Below, piece by piece: positions 55,763-63,014 of a stretch of 64,000 nt of DNA. Both the position numbers and the translations under genes were made by a program. The stretch's first letter is position 1. Each line of letters starts with the position of its first letter. This DNA comes from Streptomyces sp. B21-105 (GTDB taxonomy: Bacteria > Actinomycetota > Actinomycetes > Streptomycetales > Streptomycetaceae). The stretch lies in NCBI RefSeq assembly GCF_036898465.1, contig NZ_JARUMJ010000001.1, forward strand, positions 8,370,001 to 8,434,000. Direction: 5' to 3'. The notes below the pieces were generated by a model. The model did no database searches. It was not told the origin of the DNA and saw only the letters and a program-made list of their open reading frames with translations.

Positions 55763-56767
55763 ATGTCCGGATCCATCCGCGACCGCCTGCGGCGGTTCAC
55801 CACGTCGGTCGAGCAGGCCGACGGTCTCTCACCCGCGCAGAAGGCGACGATTCTCCAAGGATACGAGGAGGCACTCGGCAGTGAGGCGCCGCCCCGGCTG
55901 GTCCTCATCGGGGAAGCCGGGGTCGGCAAGTCCACGACCGTCAACGCGCTGTTCAACGCCGGGCAGGAGGTGGGCCACAGCAAGGCGACCACCGACCGCG
56001 CCTGGACGATCCCGGTACGGGAAGTCAGCGGGAGCAACGGCACCCTCGAGGTCGTCGACATGCCGGGCCTCGGCGACGACGTCGCCAACTACCGCCCCTA
56101 CCTGGACCTCTACCGCAAGATCCTGCCCACCGCGGACGCCGTCGTGTGGATCCACCCGGCAGAGGACCGCATGATGCACCTCGTCCAGCAGGCGCTGGCC
56201 GACCTCTTCGGACCCCGCCCGGAACTCGTCGGCAGGCTGGTCTTCGGACTCAACAAAGCCGACGAGATCGGCCCGCACGACTGGAACACCCGCGCGAACC
56301 TGCCCTCGGAGCTCCAACGTGCCGCGCTGCGGGAGCGGGAAGCGGAGTTCACGGCGAGCATCACCCGGGTTCTGCCGGCCTGGCGGGGGCGTGCGGTGTC
56401 GTACGCGGCGCGCCAGTTCTACAACCTGACGGCCCTGTTCAAGGAGATGATGTACGCGGTGCCCGAAGAGCGCCGGTGGGTCCTGGAACAGCGGATGGAC
56501 CTCGCGGACTTCACCGCCCTGGTGGACGGCAAGCTGCTGAGGGCCGCCACGGCGACAACCCTGGCCGAGATCCCGGTGGCCGATCCGCGACCGCCCGCCC
56601 CGCCGCAGACGCCGCAGGACACGCGTGAGCAGCCGGGACCCCGCCCGCCGCGGTCCGTCGCCGACGCGCTGAACGGTCTCTCGGACGCCCAGTGGCGGGA
56701 ACTGCACGCCGACCGGGCCCGGTTCGAGGAGTTCGTCCGGCGTGTGGAACGGGGGGACGGCCGATGA
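55763..56767 (+). CDS. GTPase of the 50S-ribosome-binding/dynamin-like (YfjP/HSR1) type
   Basis: A 334-residue G-domain protein. The P-loop is IGEAGVGKST at 49-58, the G3 motif is VDMPGLGD (D99), and the G4 motif is NKAD (164-167), so nucleotide binding looks intact. The G-domain is preceded by a 40-residue amphipathic helix. After residue 280 there is a Pro-rich linker and a C-terminal helix (LNGLSDAQWRELHADRARFEEF). GAGGGGA at 55751-55757 is the ribosome binding site of ATG 55763. The stop overlaps the next gene by 4 bp. This overlap with two paralogous small genes suggests a dedicated complex. Confidence 0.85.
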   Translation: MSGSIRDRLRRFTTSVEQADGLSPAQKATILQGYEEALGSEAPPRLVLIGEAGVGKSTTVNALFNAGQEVGHSKATTDRAWTIPVREVSGSNGTLEVVDMPGLGDDVANYRPYLDLYRKILPTADAVVWIHPAEDRMMHLVQQALADLFGPRPELVGRLVFGLNKADEIGPHDWNTRANLPSELQRAALREREAEFTASITRVLPAWRGRAVSYAARQFYNLTALFKEMMYAVPEERRWVLEQRMDLADFTALVDGKLLRAATATTLAEIPVADPRPPAPPQTPQDTREQPGPRPPRSVADALNGLSDAQWRELHADRARFEEFVRRVERGDGR

Positions 56768-57066
56768 ACGCCGAGCCCGGGCAGGGCAAGGACCTCGACG
56801 CGCTGGTGCAAGCCCTGCGCGTGGTCATTCGGGAACAGGAGGAGAACCTGCGGGAGATCGACCGGTTGTCGGAGGTCTCCTTCCGGGTCTGGCTGGGCAG
56901 CGTGGCCGACCGGCTCGCGACCGCCGCCGGCATCTCGCTGGCCCGGGTCCACGCCCTCCTCGGTGACCTGGCCTCGATCGCGGCCAACGCCGTGGCGGCG
57001 GGCAAACAGGCCTACCGGAACGAGTTGCACAGGGCGCGCCGGATCCCGCGCACCCCGACAGGCTGA
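56764..57066 (+). CDS. Small helical companion protein of the GTPase (A)
   Basis: A 100-residue helical protein with no recognised family. The segment REQEENLREIDRLSEVSFRV (residues 23-42) followed by a Trp matches the C-terminal part of the protein encoded at 57084 (AQQAQDLAEIRRAGEASFRT then Trp; 10 of 21 identical including Trp). The C-terminal half is a long Ala-rich helix (SLARVHALLGDLASIAANAV). No signal peptide or clear membrane span. The ATGA overlap with the GTPase gene implies coupled translation. Confidence 0.78.
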   Translation: MNAEPGQGKDLDALVQALRVVIREQEENLREIDRLSEVSFRVWLGSVADRLATAAGISLARVHALLGDLASIAANAVAAGKQAYRNELHRARRIPRTPTG

Positions 57067-57083
57067 CGGGAGGTCAGAAAACC

Positions 57084-57518
57084 ATGACATGGGTCGAGTT
57101 CGCCTTTCCCGCATGCCCGGCTTGCTCCCGCTCCTGGGCCGTCAGCCGCCATCGCGACTGCCCGGCGAAGGGGCGGGGAGCGGGCGACGAGGGCGGTCTG
57201 GACGTCGATCCCGATCAGTCCCGGGTGCGGTGCACGGGCTGCCGGCGGACCTGGGGCGTGTGGGAGACGCGCTTCCACTGCGCCTGCGGGCGCCGGTTCG
57301 AGGCACACGAGGTGGAGGGGGCCGTACGGGAGATCATCCGGGTCGCCGCACTGCTGGCACGGGTTCTGGCCCAGCAGGCGCAGGACCTGGCCGAGATCCG
57401 CCGCGCCGGCGAGGCGTCGTTCCGCACGTGGACGAGCCGCTTCACCGTCGCCGTGGCCCGCACGCTCGGGGCGATGGCAGGCCGCCTCGTGGGCAGCCTG
57501 CTGCGGGCCCTGTACTGA
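57084..57518 (+). CDS. Zinc-ribbon companion protein of the GTPase (B)
   Basis: A 144-residue protein. The N-terminal 75 residues contain four cysteine pairs or near-pairs: CPAC (11-14), a lone C near 26, CTGC (about 50-53) and CAC (about 67-69), a likely zinc ribbon module. Residues 95-144 share the helical motif of protein A, ending in the hydrophobic GAMAGRLVGSLLRALY. It lies 17 bp after gene A. Function unknown; it may bind nucleic acid or membranes and anchor the GTPase. Confidence 0.78.
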   Translation: MTWVEFAFPACPACSRSWAVSRHRDCPAKGRGAGDEGGLDVDPDQSRVRCTGCRRTWGVWETRFHCACGRRFEAHEVEGAVREIIRVAALLARVLAQQAQDLAEIRRAGEASFRTWTSRFTVAVARTLGAMAGRLVGSLLRALY

Positions 57519-57548
57519 AGGCGAGGCGAGGCGAGGCGGGTGGGGGGG

Positions 57549-57690
57549 GCGGGACGGACCGCGGGGGCGGCAGCGGTCCGGTCCCGCCCGCCCCCGCGGT
57601 CCGTCCCGCCCGCCCCCGCGGTCCGTCCCGCCGGTCCCCGTGGTCCGTCCCGCCGGTCCCCGTGGTCCGTCCCCGCCCGCCCCCGCGGTC
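57549..57690. repeat. 22-bp tandem array with an inverted copy
   Basis: Five units of 22 bp run from 57581 to about 57690, the fifth with an extra C. Just upstream, at about 57549-57572, is a nearly complete inverse complement of a unit. Together they can fold into a long hairpin and may terminate the GTPase transcript. Confidence 0.8.
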
Positions 57691-57692
57691 AC

Positions 57693-57812
57693 CGCACCGT
57701 CGGTGAGGAGCGTGACCTCGGTCGGGTGGCCGCCGATGTCCACGACGAGCAACGGGCGGGTCAGGTCGATGCCACGCTCGGCCGTCCGGGTGGTGGCCCG
57801 CGGGGGCCGTGA
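57693..57812 (-). pseudogene. Fragment of an MreB/Mbl-like actin homologue
   Basis: The minus-strand frame reads AERGIDLTRPLLVVDIGGHP then TEVTLLTDGAVTAG. This matches the second phosphate-binding region of MreB/Mbl proteins (consensus xGLDxxxPxGxxVVDIGGGTTEVAVxSLGGxV). The adjacent 22-bp repeats cut off what should follow, and no start codon or upstream domain is visible. The rest of the 393-bp gap (57519-57911) holds only repeats and the ribosome binding site of the next gene. Confidence 0.5.
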
Positions 57813-57911
57813 AGCCCCGGCGCCCGAGTGGGACGTATGGCCTCCGAGCGCCGGTCACGGGCCGTCCCGGACGGACGGGGAGCCGCAACGGCGCCGGACA
57901 AGGAAAGGGAC

Positions 57912-59057
57912 ATGGCCATCGAGACTGAAGCCGCGAGCGGCCCGTACCCGTCGCCCGAGCACCACAACGGCGCGGTCCCCGACCTCCGCCGCCGCGGGAT
58001 CGACCCGGACTTCTGGTATCCGGTCGCCGTGTCCCGGAGCGTGCCGCGGAAGAAGACGTTCGCCGCCCGGTTCGCGGGGGAGCGGATCGCCCTGTACCGC
58101 GGTGAGGCCGGCACGGTCTTCGCCCTGGAGGACCGTTGCGCCCACCGGCAGGTGCCGCTGAGCATGGGCGTGGTGGAGGGCGAGGCGCTGCGCTGCTGCT
58201 ATCACGCCTGGGCCTACCGCGGGAACGGCCGCATCTCGCAGATCCCGTATCTGCCCAAAGGGGTGGACCGGCCGCCGCGGGGTGTGCGCGCCTATCCGGT
58301 CCGGGAGGCCTACGGACTCGTCTTCGTCTTTCCCGGCGATCCCGAGAAGGCCGCCGCGACGCCGCTGCCCGACCTGCCCGAGTTCGGTTCGGCCCGGCAC
58401 CGGACCATGACGTTCTCGCGCACCGTGCGATGCCACTACTCGTTCATGCACGAGAACCTGCTCGACATGAACCACCAGTTCCTGCACCGGGGCGTCCTCG
58501 GCCGGATCCAGCCCCGGCTGCTGGGATTCGACACGGGTCCCGACTTCGTGGAGGCGCGGTACCTGTTCGTCCCCGCGGGCGGCAGGAAGGACCGGGGCGC
58601 GGGTCTGCTGTCCGCCGAGGGCATGAGCGGCGGTTCGTCGCCCGACGTCGTCACCGTCCGCACCCAGTACCCGTACCAGACGCTGCGAGCGGTCCCGGAG
58701 AAGGCCGAGCTGCCGGCGTTCTCCCTGTGGGCGGCCTACGTGCCGCAGGACACCGAACAGCGCGTCAACCACACCTTCGGACTGCTCATGATCGCGAAGC
58801 CGCCGGTCCCGGGGGCCCTTCATGCCGCCTGGCCGTTCATCCGGCGGTTCACCGAACGCGTCTTCGCGGAGGACCGGATGGCCGTCGAGGCCGAGCAGCG
58901 GGCCTGGGACGAGCAGGGCGAGGACCGCAACCAGGAGGTGTTCCCGCTGATCCTGCACGTCCGCGACGTGCTGCGGAACAACGGCGTCCCCCTGCGCCCC
59001 ACCACGGCGCGCGCCGGCGCGGGCCCCTGCGGGGGCGGCGCGGTGTGCGCGCCCTGA
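57912..59057 (+). CDS. Rieske [2Fe-2S] non-haem iron oxygenase
   Basis: A 381-residue Rieske-type ring-hydroxylating oxygenase large subunit. The Rieske cluster motif is CAHRQ near residue 77 and CCYHAW near 97 (C-x-H and C-x2-H). The mononuclear iron site is in HENLLDMNHQFLHRG near residue 180, which keeps the D-x2-H-x4-H-like pattern. It probably oxygenates an aromatic or terpenoid substrate; no ferredoxin or reductase lies nearby. AGGAAAGGGA is the ribosome binding site. The C-terminus ends in a Cys/Gly-rich stretch (GAGPCGGGAVCAP). Confidence 0.88.
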   Translation: MAIETEAASGPYPSPEHHNGAVPDLRRRGIDPDFWYPVAVSRSVPRKKTFAARFAGERIALYRGEAGTVFALEDRCAHRQVPLSMGVVEGEALRCCYHAWAYRGNGRISQIPYLPKGVDRPPRGVRAYPVREAYGLVFVFPGDPEKAAATPLPDLPEFGSARHRTMTFSRTVRCHYSFMHENLLDMNHQFLHRGVLGRIQPRLLGFDTGPDFVEARYLFVPAGGRKDRGAGLLSAEGMSGGSSPDVVTVRTQYPYQTLRAVPEKAELPAFSLWAAYVPQDTEQRVNHTFGLLMIAKPPVPGALHAAWPFIRRFTERVFAEDRMAVEAEQRAWDEQGEDRNQEVFPLILHVRDVLRNNGVPLRPTTARAGAGPCGGGAVCAP

Positions 59058-59198
59058 CGCCTGCGCGGGCGACCGGCGGTCCGCCCGAAGGGACGGGGCG
59101 GGCCGGCCCTCGTCGGTGCGCATCCGGCCGGGGCGCCCGCTGTGACTTCTCCCACCTGCTCTTGCCGGGGCGCGGAACGCTTACCTACGTTCGGTCGC

Positions 59199-59513
59199 AT
59201 GTCCTCCCATGGCGACGCCTTCCCCGCCGAACCCGACGAACCCGCCGAGACGCGCGGGCCTGCCGCGGACCGGCCCGGCGCGTCCGCCCTGGTCGGCCTG
59301 GACATCGACCTGAGCTCCCACGAAATGCTCCGCCGCGCCCATGTCCTGGACGCCCTCGGACCCGACTGGGACCCCCTCGCCGCGCTGCGCGGCGAGGAAG
59401 CGGCGTACGAGCTGCTCTACTCGGGCCTCAGCCCGGAACAGCAGCGGATGTACGACGAGCTGGTCGCGGCCGGTGTCCTCCCGCACCGAGGGGGCGGCCA
59501 TGCTGCCGCTTGA
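59199..59513 (+). CDS. Small hydrogenase-locus protein (possibly DUF6400)
   Basis: A 104-residue protein with an acidic N-terminus and a core ALVGLDIDLSSHEMLRRAHVL then GPDWDPLAALRGEEAAYELL and YSGLSPEQQRMYDELVAAGVLP. It probably belongs to the DUF6400-like proteins seen beside actinobacterial group 1h hydrogenases (from memory). The function is unknown. TACGTT at 59186-59191 lies 7 nt before ATG 59199 as a likely leaderless -10 box; an ATG at 59142 is less likely. It overlaps the next gene by 14 bp. Confidence 0.75.
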   Translation: MSSHGDAFPAEPDEPAETRGPAADRPGASALVGLDIDLSSHEMLRRAHVLDALGPDWDPLAALRGEEAAYELLYSGLSPEQQRMYDELVAAGVLPHRGGGHAAA

Positions 59514-59757
59514 CCCGCAGGCCGACGTCGGGCGTCGCGCCTGGGTGCCCTGCCCGAACTGCGACGACCGCCGGGGCTGCGCCGTCTGCGGGCAGGGGCG
59601 CACCTGCTCCGAGCACTGGCGTTATCTGCTCTCCAACGTCGGCAGCCTGCTCCACCTGCAGTGCCGGTCCTGCACCCACATCTGGACGCACGAGACCCAC
59701 TTCGGCGCCACCCGTTCCCCGTGGGAGCGCATCACCAGCGGCCTGCGCCGACGCTGA
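59500..59757 (+). CDS. Cys-rich zinc-binding protein of the hydrogenase locus
   Basis: An 85-residue protein with CPNC (18-21), CAVC (27-30), C36 with SEH, and CRSC (55-58), giving seven cysteines arranged as two likely zinc or metal sites. Such a protein in a hydrogenase locus may bind nickel or zinc or act in maturation, but no such role is proven. The ATG at 59500 follows GAGGGGGC. It overlaps the end of the previous gene by 14 bp, so the two are probably coupled. Confidence 0.75.
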   Translation: MLPLDPQADVGRRAWVPCPNCDDRRGCAVCGQGRTCSEHWRYLLSNVGSLLHLQCRSCTHIWTHETHFGATRSPWERITSGLRRR

Positions 59758-59943
59758 CCGCGCACGACGGCCGGTCTGACCGGCGGTGCGCTCACCGTCC
59801 CCGGCCGTGGGAGGCCGGACGGCGGATCGGTGCCGACTTTCGGGTGACCCCACCGTCTGTCGCCGGGGACGGCGGACCCGCCCTGGCCGAGGATCGCGGT
59901 CGGCGGACATCCCTGCCTGCCGTTCTCCCGCCCGGAGGCAGCT

Positions 59944-61779
59944 GTGCACATCCTGCTCCTTGCCAGCGCGTTCAACAGTCTCACCCAGCGAGTCCACGCC
60001 GAACTGCGCGACCGGGGCCACACCGTGGCCGTGGAACTGGCGCTGCCCGGCAGTCCGCTGCCGGAAGCCGTGCGGCGGCACGCACCCCGGCTCGTCGTGG
60101 CGCCGATGCTGAAGACGGCGATCCCGGAGGAGGTGTGGGCGGCGTACACCTGCCTCGTCGTCCATCCGGGGCCGGTGGGCGACCGCGGTCCGTCCTCCCT
60201 GGACTGGGCGATCCACGAGGGCGCCGACCGGTGGGGCGTCACCGTTCTGCAGGCCGACCGGGAGATGGACGCCGGTGACGTGTGGGCCTTTGTGCCGTGC
60301 CGGGTCCCGCCGGTGTCCAAGAGCGAGCTGTACCGGGGCGAGATCGCCGACGCCGCGCTGACGGCTCTCATGATCGCGGTGCAGCGCTTCGCCGAAGGGA
60401 CGTACGTACCGCGCCGGCAGCCCGCGTCCAGCACGGCGGACGGAAGCTGCCGTGGCACGCGTTCCCCGTCCGGCACGGCGGACGGGGAACACCCGGGCAC
60501 CCGTCCCTACCTCGACCAGAGCGTCCGGCGGATCGACTGGGCCGCTGACTCCACCGAGGACGTCCTGCGCAGGCTCAGAGCGGCGGACTCCCAGCCCGGG
60601 GTGCTGGACACCCTGCTCGGCGGCGAGTGGTACCTGCACGGCGGCCACCCCGAGACCGTGCTGCGCGGCCGCCCGGGCGAGCTGCTGGCCACCCGGTCCC
60701 AAGCGGTCTGCCGGGCCACCCGGGACGGCGCCGTGTGGATCCCAGAACTGCGGCCCCGGCGCGAGCCCGGACAGCCCCCCACGTTCAGGCTGCCGGCCGT
60801 CCGGGCGCTGGGCGACCGGCTGCCGCCGCTGCCCGAGCACCCCCTGCCGGCGCTGCCCGTGCTGCCCGACGAGGGCCTCGGCACCTGGACCGACATCCGC
60901 TACCGGGAGAACGGCGACGTCGGCTTCCTGTCGTGGGCGTTCCCCGGCGGAGCCATGAGCACCGAGCAGTGCCGACGCCTGCTGGACGCCTACCGCGAAG
61001 CGTGCACCCGGCCCACGTCCGTGCTGGTGCTGGGCGGCGAACGGGACTTCTTCTCCAACGGGATCCACCTCAACGTCATCGAGGCCGCGGCCGACCCCGC
61101 GGCCGAGTCCTGGGCGAACATCAACGCCATCGACGACCTGGTCGAGGCGGTCCTGACGACGACGGACCGGCTGGTCGTCGCGGCGGTCGCGGGCAACGCC
61201 GCCGCGGGCGGGGTGATGCTGGCCCTCGCCGCCGACGAGCTGTGGTGCCGCTCGGGCGCGGTGCTGAACCCCCACTACCGGCTGATGGGCCTGTACGGAT
61301 CGGAGTACTGGACGTACACCCTTCCGCGCAGGGTGGGGCCCGCGACGGCCGACCGGCTCATGAGCGAGGCCCTGCCGGTGAGCTCGGCGAGCGCACTGCG
61401 CCTCGGGCTGGCCGACCGAGTGGTCGACTGCGGCCCGGACGCCTTCGCGCGGGAGGCCGGCGCTCTGGCGGCCCGCCTGGCGGCGCTCCCGGCGACGGCG
61501 GCCCGGATCACCGCGAAGAAGACGGCACTGGACCGGCTGGAGGCCACCACCCCGCTGGCCGGATTCCGGGAGCGGGAGCTGGCCCGGATGCGCCGCACCT
61601 TCGACGACCCGGACGCCTCCTACCACGCCCTGCGCCGCTCGTTCGTCCACAAGGAGCGGCCGTCCCGCACCCCGCCGCACCTCGCCGCCGCCGCGGTTGC
61701 GCCGACGGCTCCCCTCCCCACTGCCGCAGACGTCACCGGAACGGCCCACGCTGGCGTCCCGTCGGAGCCGACCGGCTGA
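59944..61779 (+). CDS. hypX: HoxX/HypX-like hydrogenase maturation protein
   Basis: A 611-residue two-domain protein. The N-terminal part (to about residue 280) resembles a formyltetrahydrofolate transferase (LVVHPGPVGDRGPSSLDWAI near 76, EMDAGDVWAF near 110). The C-terminal part from about 320 is enoyl-CoA-hydratase-like (VLVLGGERDFFSNGIHLNVI near 360, AAVAGNAAAGGVMLALAADE near 417). HoxX makes the CO ligand of the [NiFe] site from formyl-THF via formyl-CoA, allowing maturation in air. A Gly/Thr/Ser-rich insertion at 160-182 contains a duplicated STADG/GTADG unit. The start is GTG 59944 after GGAGG. Confidence 0.88.
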   Translation: MHILLLASAFNSLTQRVHAELRDRGHTVAVELALPGSPLPEAVRRHAPRLVVAPMLKTAIPEEVWAAYTCLVVHPGPVGDRGPSSLDWAIHEGADRWGVTVLQADREMDAGDVWAFVPCRVPPVSKSELYRGEIADAALTALMIAVQRFAEGTYVPRRQPASSTADGSCRGTRSPSGTADGEHPGTRPYLDQSVRRIDWAADSTEDVLRRLRAADSQPGVLDTLLGGEWYLHGGHPETVLRGRPGELLATRSQAVCRATRDGAVWIPELRPRREPGQPPTFRLPAVRALGDRLPPLPEHPLPALPVLPDEGLGTWTDIRYRENGDVGFLSWAFPGGAMSTEQCRRLLDAYREACTRPTSVLVLGGERDFFSNGIHLNVIEAAADPAAESWANINAIDDLVEAVLTTTDRLVVAAVAGNAAAGGVMLALAADELWCRSGAVLNPHYRLMGLYGSEYWTYTLPRRVGPATADRLMSEALPVSSASALRLGLADRVVDCGPDAFAREAGALAARLAALPATAARITAKKTALDRLEATTPLAGFRERELARMRRTFDDPDASYHALRRSFVHKERPSRTPPHLAAAAVAPTAPLPTAADVTGTAHAGVPSEPTG

Positions 61780-61841
61780 TACGAAGAAGACGACGGCCGA
61801 TATGCAGGCCTTCATCCCTTACCTCCCCAGGAGGCGGTCCC

Positions 61842-62930
61842 ATGACTGAGGCGACGCCGGGCACGGTCGGCGCTGCGGACGCGGACGGCGCGCCCGCCGA
61901 CGAGACACCCACGATCCACATCCTCTGGATCAACGCGGGGCTGAGCTGCGACGGCGACTCGGTCGCGCTGACGGCCGCCATGCAACCCAGCATCGAGGAG
62001 ATCGTGCTCGGCGTACTGCCGGGTCTCCCGAAGATCGCCGTCCACTGGCCGCTCATCGACTTCGAGTGCGGCCCGATCGGCGGCTCGGACACGTTCATCG
62101 AGTGGTTCTTCAAGGGGGAGCGGGGCGAGATCGACCCGTTCGTCCTGGTCGTCGAGGGCTCCATCCCCAACGAGGCGATCAAACCCGAGGGCTACTGGTG
62201 CGGCTTCGGCGACAACCCGGAGACCGGCCAGCCGATCACCACCAGCGAGTGGATCGACCGGCTCGCCCCGAAGGCCCTGGCGGTCGTCGCCATCGGCACC
62301 TGCGCCACCTACGGCGGCATCCACGCCATGGCCGGCAACCCGACCGGCGCCATGGGCGTGCCGGACTACCTCGGCTGGGACTGGAAGTCCCACGCGGGCA
62401 TCCCCATCGTGTGCGTCCCGGGCTGTCCGATCCAGCCCGACAACTTCTCCGAGACGCTCACCTACCTGCTCTACCAGGCGGCCGGCTCCGCCCCGATGAT
62501 CCCGCTGGACGACAAGCTGCGCCCCACCTGGCTGTTCGGGGCCACCGTGCACGAGGGCTGCGACCGCGCGGGCTACTACGAGCAGGGCCAGTTCGCGCTG
62601 TCGTACGACTCCCCGACGTGCCTGGTCAAGCTCGGCTGCTGGGGCCCGGTCGTCAAGTGCAACGTGCCCAAGCGCGGCTGGATGAACGGCATCGGCGGCT
62701 GCCCCAACGTGGGCGGCATCTGCATCGCCTGCACGATGCCGGGCTTCCCCGACAAGTTCATGCCGTTCATGGACGAGCCGCCCGGCGCCAAGGTGTCCAG
62801 CGGCGCCAGCGGGGCGTACGGCGCCGTCGTTCGCACCCTGCGGTCGATCACCGCCAGGACCGTCGACAAGGAGCCCAAGTGGCGCCGCACCGGAGACCGG
62901 ATCACCACCGGATACCGACCCCCGTGGTGA
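61842..62930 (+). CDS. hhyS: [NiFe]-hydrogenase small subunit, group 1h/5 type
   Basis: A 362-residue electron-transferring subunit with FeS clusters. GLSCDGDS near residue 33 carries Cys followed by Asp; in group 1h enzymes such as the Ralstonia actinobacterial-type hydrogenase an Asp is the fourth ligand of the proximal cluster. Other cluster ligands are in AIGTCATYGG, VPGCPIQPDN, HEGCDRAGYYEQG, KLGCWGPVVKC and CPNVGGICIACTMPGF. There is no twin-arginine signal, so it acts in the cytoplasm. AGGAGG precedes ATG 61842. These enzymes scavenge atmospheric H2, often during stationary phase or sporulation. Confidence 0.93.
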   Translation: MTEATPGTVGAADADGAPADETPTIHILWINAGLSCDGDSVALTAAMQPSIEEIVLGVLPGLPKIAVHWPLIDFECGPIGGSDTFIEWFFKGERGEIDPFVLVVEGSIPNEAIKPEGYWCGFGDNPETGQPITTSEWIDRLAPKALAVVAIGTCATYGGIHAMAGNPTGAMGVPDYLGWDWKSHAGIPIVCVPGCPIQPDNFSETLTYLLYQAAGSAPMIPLDDKLRPTWLFGATVHEGCDRAGYYEQGQFALSYDSPTCLVKLGCWGPVVKCNVPKRGWMNGIGGCPNVGGICIACTMPGFPDKFMPFMDEPPGAKVSSGASGAYGAVVRTLRSITARTVDKEPKWRRTGDRITTGYRPPW

Positions 62931-63014
62931 GCGGCGGCCGCAGGTAGTCCGCTCCCCGCTTCGTGCACCCCCCACCCCCCGTACCTCCCGCGCAACGAAG
63001 GGCACGGCACACAG

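Noticed and set aside
57549..57690. CRISPR array
   Set aside because: The 22-bp units are directly adjacent with no unique spacers, and no cas genes lie nearby.
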